Assembly: GCA_031550755.1 (NCBI GenBank)
Contig: JAVBOJ010000120.1
Location: 1-8,239 of the forward strand
Source: JAVBOJ01 sp031550755
GTDB taxonomy: Bacteria > Bacillota > Clostridia > Oscillospirales > UBA929
Direction: 5' to 3'
Length of the DNA: 8,239 nucleotides
Both the position numbers and the translations under genes were made by a program. Positions within the stretch are counted from its first letter, which is position 1; every line of letters begins with the position of its first letter. The notes beneath the pieces are model-generated. The model was not told the DNA's origin. It did no database searches and worked only from the letters and a program-made list of their open reading frames with translations. This document shows positions 1 to 5,451 of this stretch, piece after piece.

Positions 1-3
1 GTG

Positions 4-45
4 CTTTCTTTGGTGACTTTCTTTCGCACGACCAAAGAAAGTCAC
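4..45. repeat. Overlapping inverted repeats with two alternative stems
   Basis: The octamer CTTTCTTT occurs twice (4-11 and 17-24), and a single complementary right arm lies at 31-45. The right arm can pair perfectly with 13-24 (GTGACTTTCTTT with 34-45, 12 bp, 9-base loop) or with 4-14 (CTTTCTTTGGT with 31-41, 11 bp). The two stems exclude each other. No T-run follows on either strand, so it is not a standard intrinsic terminator. It is most likely part of a dispersed intergenic repeat, cut by the window edge. The pairing is directly visible; any role is unknown. Confidence 0.75.
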
Positions 46-67
46 GCCCCCGTCCATAAAACGATAC

Positions 68-107
68 ACCGGGACGCCGAGGGCGGCGTCCCCTACATAC
101 GCGGGGA
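68..107. repeat. Palindromic GC-rich intergenic repeat, copy 1
   Basis: The element holds a perfect 9-bp hairpin (GGGACGCCG at 71-79 with CGGCGTCCC at 84-92, 4-base loop) followed by CTACATACGCGGGGA. Bases 78-107 are repeated in the same orientation at 1745-1774 with one mismatch (C at 100, T at 1767). Homology continues weakly to the left (ACCGGG at 68-73 and at 1734-1739, offset by one base). On the - strand it reads GTAGGGGACGCC and so on, in the style of short dispersed repeats found between genes of gut Clostridia (family assignment from memory). Confidence 0.8.
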
Positions 108-115
108 GACGGGCG

Positions 116-127
116 CGACCCGGGTCG
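116..127. repeat. Perfect 12-bp palindrome upstream of the sigma promoter
   Basis: CGACCCGGGTCG is a perfect two-fold symmetric site ending 17 bases before the -35 hexamer at 145-150. The position suits an upstream operator or activator site, but it equally could be part of the surrounding repeat DNA: the related string TCGGCGAGAC occurs both here (125-134) and at 1677-1686. Only the symmetry is certain. Confidence 0.45.
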
Positions 128-144
128 GCGAGACGCTTCTAATA

Positions 145-173
145 TTGCACATTTCGCAACTATGGTGTACAAT
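145..173 (+). promoter_or_regulatory. Housekeeping sigma-A/sigma-70-type promoter of the sigma/anti-sigma operon
   Basis: TTGCAC at 145-150 and TACAAT at 168-173 are separated by exactly 17 bases, close to the consensus TTGACA-17-TATAAT. The predicted transcription start is near 180, which leaves a leader of about 27 bases before the GTG at 207. No ECF-type -35 AAC motif with a matching -10 was found here, so autoregulation by the encoded sigma factor is not supported in this interval. The promoter also shows that the in-frame ATG at 162, inside the -35/-10 spacer, cannot be the start of the downstream gene on this transcript. Confidence 0.8.
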
Positions 174-193
174 ATCCCATACAACAGAAGTCG

Positions 194-199
194 AAGGAA
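194..199 (+). promoter_or_regulatory. Ribosome binding site of the ECF sigma gene
   Basis: AAGGAA lies 7 bases before GTG 207, a normal distance. It is 16 bases before ATG 216, which is too far. This favours the GTG start, although GGTGAG at 206-211 could serve the ATG. Confidence 0.55.
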
Positions 200-206
200 A
201 AGCGCG

Positions 207-821
207 GTGAGAGAGATGAACGCGGATCACGAGCTGGTGGAGCGCGCGGCGGGCGGAGATCGGGACGCCTTTGAGGCGTTGGTGCGCGCGTATGAAAAAC
301 GGGTGTACAACATGACCTTGCGGATGACCGGGAGCAATGAGGACGCATACGATCTCTCCCAGGAAATATTTTTGCGCGTGTGGCGGGCGCTGCCGATGTT
401 CAAGGGCGAGGCGTCCTTCTCCACATGGCTGCATACGTTGGCGTCCAACGCCTGTATCGATCACGCCCGCCGTGAGCGCCGCCGGAACGACATTTCGCTG
501 ACCGGCGAGGGCGACGACGGCGCGGCGGTCGAGACCGAGCTGCCCGATTTGCGCTACAGCCCCGAATCGGCGCTGGAAAAAAAGCAAATCCGCGAGGCGG
601 TGGACCAAGCCCTCTCCGAATTGTCCTTTGAGCACCGGCAGGCCGTCGTCCTGCGTGATGTGCAGGGGCTGTCCTACGCCGAAATGGCCGAGATTCTCTC
701 CCTGTCCGAGGGCACCGTCAAATCGCGCCTGTCGCGCGCGCGGGAAGCCCTGCGCAAGATTTTGACAGCGCGCGGGAACTTTTTTGCAAAAGAGCCGTCT
801 AACAGGGCAAAGGAGGGGTGA
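207..821 (+). CDS. ECF-family RNA polymerase sigma factor
   Basis: The 204-residue product has the two-domain layout and length of an extracytoplasmic-function sigma factor (RpoE/SigW type), which directs RNA polymerase to a stress or envelope regulon. Region 2 spans about residues 10-93: DAFEALVRAYEKRVYN, then DAYDLSQEIFLRVWRAL in the core-binding and -10-recognition part, then FSTWLHTLASNACIDHARR. An acidic linker (residues 99-123) leads to region 4 (about 128-184), with EHRQAVVLRDVQGLSYAEMA and the helix-turn-helix LSEGTVKSRLSRAREALR that reads the -35 element. The start is GTG 207 by its ribosome binding site. ATG 216 is the alternative, and ATG 162 is excluded because it lies inside the promoter. 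The stop lies 6 bases before the anti-sigma gene, whose ribosome binding site is inside this gene's last codons, so translation is probably coupled. The target regulon cannot be read from the window. Confidence 0.96.
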   Translation: MREMNADHELVERAAGGDRDAFEALVRAYEKRVYNMTLRMTGSNEDAYDLSQEIFLRVWRALPMFKGEASFSTWLHTLASNACIDHARRERRRNDISLTGEGDDGAAVETELPDLRYSPESALEKKQIREAVDQALSELSFEHRQAVVLRDVQGLSYAEMAEILSLSEGTVKSRLSRAREALRKILTARGNFFAKEPSNRAKEG

Positions 822-827
822 ATCCGG

Positions 828-1559
828 ATGCTGGAATGTGAAAAATACCTGGACGATTTGTCCGCCTATGCCGACGAATTTTTGTCGCCGGATGAAAGTC
901 CCGCGCTGATGGCGCATCTGGATGACTGCCCCGACTGCCAAAAACGGCTCGAAGCCTTCCGCGCCATGGGAGCCGCTTTTTCCGAGATGGACGACGCGCC
1001 GCCGGATACGCTGGTGCCCGGCGTGATGTACAAACTGTCGCTGGAGAAAAAATCGTCCGCGCGCGGACGCATTGCCTTCCGGGGCTTTACGGCCTTTGCC
1101 GCCGTAGCCGCCGCGGCGCTTTTGCTGCTGCTCAACCCGCAGAAGATACAGCCACCCCCGTCGCAGGAATCCGGCTCGCCCGAAACCATGATGAGCGCAC
1201 GGGGCGCCACGCCGGCGCCGGCACCCTCGTTCGCCTTTGATGCCGGGATGGCCTCCTTCGGCGTGGAGCTTGACGGCGCGGCGCCCAACGCTGTGATCGA
1301 CGATTCCTCCAAGGCGCAGCTGAGTGCCGCCGTGTACTATACCACGCTGGCCGTGCCGGCCGACCGTCTGGCCGATTTGAATCAGTCTTACCGCAATGTC
1401 GCCGGGGATCTGTGCGTCCCGGCGGAGGATTTGACGGCGCTGCTGGAAGAGTGGCGCGAAGACGGGATTGAAATTGCTTGGGACGGCACGGTGCAAAACG
1501 CCGCTGCGACAGAGGTTTTGCTGGTTCCGATGGAGGAGCCCGCGCCCGCTTCCAACTGA
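828..1559 (+). CDS. Membrane-anchored zinc-type anti-sigma factor (RsiW/zf-HC2 type)
   Basis: The 243-residue protein begins with a zinc-binding anti-sigma domain: Cys4, then His30-x3-Cys34-x2-Cys37 (HLDDCPDC), the C...HxxxCxxC signature that grips ECF sigma factors. A hydrophobic stretch at about residues 86-102 (GFTAFAAVAAAALLLLL) is a single membrane span, with the N-terminus predicted inside. Residues about 103-243 are outside the membrane: a low-complexity Pro/Ser/Ala linker, then an alpha/beta-looking domain (YYTTLAVPADRLADLN; LTALLEEWREDGIEIAWDG) that I cannot assign and that may sense the signal. AAGGAGGGG at 810-818 ends 9 bases before ATG 828. Paired with the upstream sigma gene, it should keep that sigma factor inactive until regulated proteolysis or a conformational signal releases it. 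The cognate signal is unknown. Confidence 0.9.
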   Translation: MLECEKYLDDLSAYADEFLSPDESPALMAHLDDCPDCQKRLEAFRAMGAAFSEMDDAPPDTLVPGVMYKLSLEKKSSARGRIAFRGFTAFAAVAAAALLLLLNPQKIQPPPSQESGSPETMMSARGATPAPAPSFAFDAGMASFGVELDGAAPNAVIDDSSKAQLSAAVYYTTLAVPADRLADLNQSYRNVAGDLCVPAEDLTALLEEWREDGIEIAWDGTVQNAAATEVLLVPMEEPAPASN

Positions 1560-1593
1560 CCCTTTTTGTTCTTATTTTCCCTCTCTATCATGA

Positions 1594-1631
1594 CCGCCGC
1601 CTGCGCTTTTCAGGCGGCGGATTTGTTTTTT
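1594..1631 (+). terminator. Intrinsic terminator of the sigma/anti-sigma operon
   Basis: A perfect 10-bp GC stem (CCGCCGCCTG at 1594-1603 with CAGGCGGCGG at 1611-1620, 7-base loop) is followed by ATTTGTTTTTT. It lies 35 bases after the anti-sigma stop. The - strand side has no T-run after the stem, so it acts on + strand transcripts only. Confidence 0.92.
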
Positions 1632-1668
1632 GGGGCCCGGCCCATGGCCGCCCTTACAAAGATATACG

Positions 1669-1715
1669 TCCCCCGTTTCGGCGAGACCCGGAGGGTCGCA
1701 GACCGAAACGGGGGA
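1669..1715. repeat. Long nested inverted repeat between convergent genes
   Basis: CCCCCGTTTCGG (1670-1681) pairs perfectly with CCGAAACGGGGG (1703-1714), with one more T-A pair outside (1669/1715). Inside it sits a second stem, GACCC (1685-1689) with GGGTC (1693-1697). On the - strand this lies about 45 bases after the dus stop and is followed by ACGTATATCTTTGT, only moderately U-rich. It may therefore act as a weak dus terminator, or it may simply be part of the local repeat cluster. A near-inverted copy of its inner GAGACCCGG occurs at 1735-1745 (CCGGGGGTCTC). Confidence 0.65.
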
Positions 1716-1744
1716 ACGCATTTGCGGAGAATTACCGGGGGTCT

Positions 1745-1774
1745 CGAGGGCGGCGTCCCCTACATATGCGGGGA
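1745..1774. repeat. Palindromic GC-rich intergenic repeat, copy 2, overlapping the dus 3' end
   Basis: The 30 bases match 78-107 at 29 positions and in the same orientation. The left half of the original hairpin is diverged here (GGGGTCTCG in place of GGGACGCCG), so the stem is disrupted. Read on the - strand the copy supplies the last four codons of dus (Ser-Pro-His-Met) and the TAG stop at 1762-1760. The element therefore became part of a gene end. Confidence 0.8.
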
Positions 1775-2737
1775 CAAATCCCGCGCCGCGCCGCGCACAA
1801 CCTCCTCGACGTCGGCCAGCGTGCTCACGGCCACGGCGCACTGCTTGTAATACGCCGCGTGCGGCACGCCGCGCAGATACCACCCCAAATGCCGCCGCGC
1901 CTCCAGACAGGCGACATGCTCGCCCTTGTCCCCGGCGGCCAGCCGGATCTGCCGCAGGGCGGTCTCCAGCCGGATTGCCAGCGGCGGCAGGGGCGGCGCG
2001 TCGCGGCCTTCGAGCAGCGCCTGTGTCTGGGAAAAAATCCACGGATTGCCGAACGCGCCGCGCCCGATCATCACCATGTCCGCGCCGGTGTAGGCCAGCA
2101 GCCTTACCGCCGCTTCGGGCGTGACGGCGTCGCCGTTGGCGATGACCGGAACGGTGACGGCGGCCTTGACCGCGCGGATGCAGTCCCGGTCGGACTGCCC
2201 GGCGTACATCTGGGTTTTGGTGCGCCCGTGGACACAGACGGCGGCCGCGCCGGCACTCTGCGCCATTTGGGCGAACGCGACGGTGGGGCAGTCGCCCTTG
2301 TCCCAGCCGCGCCGGAATTTGACCGTGACCGGCAGGGAGACGGCGCGGGCGACGGCCTCGATACAGTCGCGAGCCAGCGGCAGGTTTTTCATCAGGGCGC
2401 AGCCGTCCCCGCCCGTGACGATTTTGGGGGTGGGGCAGCCCATATTGAGATCGATCAAATCGGGGCGTACCCGCTCGGCGACAATACAGGCCGCCTCGGC
2501 CAGACAGGCCGGGTCGTGCCCGAACAGCTGCACCGAGACGGGATGCTCGTCCGCCCCCAGCGCCATCAGCCGGAAGCTCTTCTGGTCGCCGTAGCACAGC
2601 GCCTTCGCGCTGACCATTTCCGTGACGGTCAGCATCGCCGTCTGCTCACGGCAGACGGCGCGAAAGGCCAGATCGGTCACGCCGGCCATGGGCGCCAGCG
2701 CGACACGCGCGGGGATGGGAACTGTGCCGATATTCAT
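1760..2737 (-). CDS. dusB: tRNA-dihydrouridine synthase, DusB type
   Basis: The 325-residue flavoenzyme reduces specific uridines in tRNA to dihydrouridine, using FMN and NADPH in the cytoplasm. The TIM-barrel signatures are in order: LAPMAGVTD at 14-22 (FMN site), DLNMGCPTPKIV at 96-107 with the catalytic Cys101, GDGCALMKN at 110-118, VKFRRGWD at 139-146 with Lys140, HGRT at 170-173, VPVIANGDA at 196-204, GADMVMIGRGAFGNPW at 218-233. A helical tRNA-contacting domain follows with LGWYLRGVPHAAYYK. The length is normal. The reading frame stays open eight codons upstream to a TTG at 2761, but the ATG at 2737 has GGGAGG 7 bases before it and gives the usual family N-terminus MNIG. The last four codons lie in a dispersed repeat. 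It is the final gene of the - strand set, 20 bases after the preceding stop, and converges on the anti-sigma gene. Confidence 0.96.
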   Translation of the reverse strand: MNIGTVPIPARVALAPMAGVTDLAFRAVCREQTAMLTVTEMVSAKALCYGDQKSFRLMALGADEHPVSVQLFGHDPACLAEAACIVAERVRPDLIDLNMGCPTPKIVTGGDGCALMKNLPLARDCIEAVARAVSLPVTVKFRRGWDKGDCPTVAFAQMAQSAGAAAVCVHGRTKTQMYAGQSDRDCIRAVKAAVTVPVIANGDAVTPEAAVRLLAYTGADMVMIGRGAFGNPWIFSQTQALLEGRDAPPLPPLAIRLETALRQIRLAAGDKGEHVACLEARRHLGWYLRGVPHAAYYKQCAVAVSTLADVEEVVRGAARDLSPHM

Positions 2738-2744
2738 GGGGGAG

Positions 2745-2750
2745 CCTCCC
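2745..2750 (-). promoter_or_regulatory. Ribosome binding site fixing the dus start
   Basis: GGGAGG on the - strand, 7 bases before ATG 2737. It favours this ATG over the TTG at 2761, which overlaps the TGA of the preceding gene and has no comparable site. Confidence 0.8.
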
Positions 2751-2757
2751 GAAACAT

Positions 2758-4632
2758 TCAATCTTCCGCCGTGTAGCCGCGGGTCGTGTCCAGCTCGATC
2801 CGGTTCAGGACGCGGTTGTAAACCAGCGCAACATCCAGCGCCTGCGCCATGTCGCGGAGCTTGACAAAGCTCTCGCCGCCGACGCGGTAGGCCCGCAGCT
2901 CGGTGTCATACACCCACGCCGTGAGGGGGAGCGCGTCCCCGTCAGCCGCGACGGCGGACGGTTGTCCGTCATACGCCTCGCCGGGATAGATGCGCACCGC
3001 GCCGTTTTCCTCGGCGAAGCGGAACCGCCGGGGGCTGTCGGCCAGCGCCGCCGCCAGCGCGGGGAGGCTGGCGTAGTTGGACGCGCCCTGATCGATCAAA
3101 ACGAGCGGCACCTCTGTGGGGCGCCCGTCCACCGTCACCTCCAGCCTGCCCGGCCGGGCGATATGTGCTGCTTCCAAGCGGTCGCTTGTAAGCACAACAC
3201 TTTGCTTGCCGTAATACAATGCGCCCGCCGCGTTGAGCGAGGCTTCGTCGGTGGTTTGATAATCCCCGGGAAATGCAATGCTTTGCGGCGTGATCGAATA
3301 GGGGCGGAGCGCGGCGTGCTCGACGGTTTTGTCGTTGAGAATGACCAGCCGCTCGTTGTATTCGGACAGCCGCCGGGCGGCGTCGCCGCGCAGCAAATCA
3401 CACGCGCAGAGATAGCTCGTCGTCTGTACGAGACTCGCGCCGAGGCTGCCCGCGCCGAGCAGCAGGACACACAGCAGGACGGCAGGTTTCAGCCTTCCGC
3501 CGGGAAAAACGGGCGCGGACGCGCGGCTTGCCCGCCGCCGGGCTGTCCACCCGGCCCAATAAAACGCGTTGCCGAGCAGCAGCCAAATATAGGAAAAATA
3601 GACGATATTGCGGAGCCTGTCCGGCCCCGGGATGCCCATGGCGTAAAGCGGCGGCATGTTTTGCGCGGCGAAGAGGCAAAACGACCCCAGAGAGATCAGC
3701 AGGGGAAACCGGAAGGAGTACGCCGTTTTGGCCGCCAGAGCGTATAATACCGGAAGCAGCAGCGCCAGCGCACAAACCACGGGCGGGGTCAGCCATCCGA
3801 GCAGGTCGGACGCCGCCTGTCCAAAGGAGGACAGCAGTGCTTCCCAGACCGTCGGCCGGGCGAAAAAGAGCTGCCGCGCCGCGTTGCCGGGTGCCGCGAG
3901 GCTGACCAGAAGTCCGGCCAGAGAGGCCGCCGCCAGCAGACAAAACGCGGCCTTGTGCCGGCCTGATTTGCGAAAGACAACACAAAACGCCAGAAGAACG
4001 AGTGTCGTCAGAACGCCCAGCAGCGCCGTGACATAATTCCCGCCGCCGATCAAAAAGGACAGAACGGTCAGCAAGGCCGTCTTGCCCCAAAAGGCCGCGC
4101 CCGTTGCCGCCGAGCGATACAGGCGGATTTGTCCGGCAAGGCCGAGCAGGGAGAGCGCGTAAAAAAACGTATAAAACACCGCGCCGTTGTACCAGAAAAA
4201 ACCCTCCACCGCCGAGGGGACATACTGAATCGACAAAAACAGCGCAGCGACGCCCACGATCAGCGTGTACCGCCAATCCCGCAGCAGGGTGCGCAACAAA
4301 AACAGCGTGGCAAACAGCAGCAGCCCCAGCATAACAAAGGGGGTCACGGCGTAGACGCCCTCGCCCCAGACGGCGGGCTGCAGGCTGAAGAGAAACACAG
4401 CGGAAAAGGTGCCCTGCCAGGTCGCGTAATTGTCCGACACCACCCGGGTCGCGGCGCGCAGAGTCTCGGTCACGCTGCCGGTTTGGACGAACGCCTGCCG
4501 GGCGCGCCAGCCGTAGGCGAGATCGTCGGCCGACGGTCGGTCAAAAAAACCGATGGTCAGAACCGGCACGAGCGTCAGCGCGAGCGCCACGCAGAGGAGG
4601 AGGGGGAGGAAGCGTTTGAAATCACCGCGCAT
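2758..4632 (-). CDS. DUF6056-like polytopic membrane protein (GT-C-like) with C-terminal stalk repeats
   Basis: The 624-residue protein has an N-terminal span (about 9-29), then the loop FFDRPSADDLAYGWR (29-43) whose acidic pair Asp36-Asp37 resembles the first-loop acidic site of GT-C glycosyltransferases. Next come WQGTFSAVFLFSLQP (72-86), GFFWYNGAVFYTFFY (144-158), and further spans to about 405 with GPDRLRNIVYFSY (336-348). These motifs match what I recall of DUF6056, a clostridial family of unknown function probably involved in surface glycan assembly. The tail (about 497-620) carries two copper-amine-oxidase-type stalk repeats: VTVDG...NYASLPALAAAL...NGAVRIYPG, then LTAWVYD...GGESFVKLRDMAQAL...NRIELDTTRGY. 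The tail should lie outside the membrane. GGAGG precedes ATG 4632; an in-frame extension to 4695 runs through a repeat and is rejected. The function as a glycosyltransferase is inference. Confidence 0.83.
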   Translation of the reverse strand: MRGDFKRFLPLLLCVALALTLVPVLTIGFFDRPSADDLAYGWRARQAFVQTGSVTETLRAATRVVSDNYATWQGTFSAVFLFSLQPAVWGEGVYAVTPFVMLGLLLFATLFLLRTLLRDWRYTLIVGVAALFLSIQYVPSAVEGFFWYNGAVFYTFFYALSLLGLAGQIRLYRSAATGAAFWGKTALLTVLSFLIGGGNYVTALLGVLTTLVLLAFCVVFRKSGRHKAAFCLLAAASLAGLLVSLAAPGNAARQLFFARPTVWEALLSSFGQAASDLLGWLTPPVVCALALLLPVLYALAAKTAYSFRFPLLISLGSFCLFAAQNMPPLYAMGIPGPDRLRNIVYFSYIWLLLGNAFYWAGWTARRRASRASAPVFPGGRLKPAVLLCVLLLGAGSLGASLVQTTSYLCACDLLRGDAARRLSEYNERLVILNDKTVEHAALRPYSITPQSIAFPGDYQTTDEASLNAAGALYYGKQSVVLTSDRLEAAHIARPGRLEVTVDGRPTEVPLVLIDQGASNYASLPALAAALADSPRRFRFAEENGAVRIYPGEAYDGQPSAVAADGDALPLTAWVYDTELRAYRVGGESFVKLRDMAQALDVALVYNRVLNRIELDTTRGYTAED

Positions 4633-4638
4633 GACAGA

Positions 4639-4643
4639 CCTCC
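4639..4643 (-). promoter_or_regulatory. Ribosome binding site fixing the DUF6056-like start
   Basis: GGAGG on the - strand, 6 bases before ATG 4632. It supports a start 21 codons inside the longest open frame. Confidence 0.85.
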
Positions 4644-4658
4644 GTTGTTGTCGGTGTT

Positions 4659-4723
4659 CAATCCCCAGTCGGCTCCGCCGACAGCCCCTTTGCAAAAGGG
4701 GGTGTCCGCAGGCCGGGGGATTG
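4659..4723. repeat. Multi-stem structured intergenic element
   Basis: The outer arms CAATCCCC (4659-4666) and GGGGATTG (4716-4723) pair perfectly. They enclose two small hairpins: TCGGC/GCCGA (4669-4673 with 4677-4681, 3-base loop) and CCCCTTT/AAAGGGG (4685-4691 with 4695-4701, 3-base loop). The result is a junction-like fold. The string CAGCCCCTTTGCAAAAGGGG looks like a dispersed clostridial intergenic repeat (from memory). It sits between the acetyltransferase stop and the DUF6056-like ribosome binding site, so it could affect processing or attenuation in the operon. No T-run makes it a terminator on the - strand. Confidence 0.7.
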
Positions 4724-4737
4724 GAACCGGCGGCGCT

Positions 4738-5448
4738 TTATTCTCCGCCGCGTATCGCCCAAAACACCACCATCAGCACCGGCTGATGCACCAAATAAAT
4801 CGCCAGCGTATGCCGTCCGACGGCGGGCAAAAAGGGCACGCGAACGGTGTAAAACCAGGACGGCAGGCGGTTTTGCCGGATCATCGTCCCCAGCCATGTC
4901 CCGAAAAAGAACAGGAAAATCCACGGCAGCAGGCCGTAATAATCCGGCGACCAGAAACTCTCGTCAATCAGCCCCAGCGCGTAGAGATACGGCACGCCGT
5001 CAAACAGCGCCGACCGCAGGGGAAAAATCGCACAACACACGAAAAACAGCCCGCCGGACAGGACGGGCTGAAGGTGCTGCGGGATTTTGTCCCACAAAGG
5101 CGACACAAGGCCGAAAATCAGCATGGACAGTCCCAAAAAATGCAAAATCCCAAACGGGATATTGACCCCGAAAAAGCCGCCGGCCACCGACACCAACACC
5201 CCGCAAAACAGGGTCAGCGTCCCCCGGCGCAGATTGTCCCGCGAAAAGCGGGACGACACGCCGGACAGCACGATAAACACCCCGGCAAACAGCGGCTGGA
5301 GCACATCCAGCAGCGGATTGAACAACACCCGTTCGGGCAAATATCCATACGCCACCAGATCATACCCGGCGTGATAGGCCACCATCAGCAGGATGGACAG
5401 GCCGCGCAGCGCATCGATGAGCTGGATGCGTTTTTTGACGTCCCCCAC
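4738..5448 (-). CDS. DUF1624-type membrane acetyltransferase (heparan-alpha-glucosaminide N-acetyltransferase-like)
   Basis: The 236-residue polytopic protein opens with RIQLIDALRGLSILLMVAYH (7-26), the signature of the DUF1624/YeiB/HGSNAT acyltransferase group, including Asp12, Arg15 and the probable active His26. Other family-like features are LFAGVFIVLSGVSSRFS (53-69), GILHFLGLSMLIFGL, a PWIFLFFFGTWLG span, and a C-terminal GRHTLAIYLVHQPVLMVVFW. Several hydrophobic spans cover most of its length. Family members transfer acetyl groups from cytoplasmic acetyl-CoA to sugars across the membrane; the substrate here is unknown, but the flippase before it and the membrane protein after it suggest a surface glycan. 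The start is GTG 5448, 3 bases after the flippase stop, with only a weak GGGTG site (5459-5455), so it is probably translated by coupling. No better start lies upstream, and the next ATG would remove the signature. Confidence 0.88.
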   Translation of the reverse strand: MGDVKKRIQLIDALRGLSILLMVAYHAGYDLVAYGYLPERVLFNPLLDVLQPLFAGVFIVLSGVSSRFSRDNLRRGTLTLFCGVLVSVAGGFFGVNIPFGILHFLGLSMLIFGLVSPLWDKIPQHLQPVLSGGLFFVCCAIFPLRSALFDGVPYLYALGLIDESFWSPDYYGLLPWIFLFFFGTWLGTMIRQNRLPSWFYTVRVPFLPAVGRHTLAIYLVHQPVLMVVFWAIRGGE

Positions 5449-5451
5449 GGC

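Noticed and set aside
155..180. An ECF-type autoregulatory promoter (AAC motif near 158-160)
   Set aside because: No matching ECF-type -10 such as CGTA or CGTC lies at 15-17 bases. The housekeeping-type promoter at 145-173 explains the region better.
1..210. A 69-codon open frame with a GTG start, overlapping the sigma GTG by GTGA
   Set aside because: It runs through two inverted repeats and the promoter and has no ribosome binding site in view. The overlap looks accidental.
93..1496. A 467-codon open frame on the - strand
   Set aside because: It is antisense to the sigma and anti-sigma genes, has no family signature, and ends only because the repeat at 78-107 supplies a stop.
1478..2776. 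Open frames opposite or out of frame with dus, including 1572-2597 on the - strand
   Set aside because: The DusB motifs are all in the 1760-2737 frame. The other products are Arg/Gly/Ala-rich without motifs.
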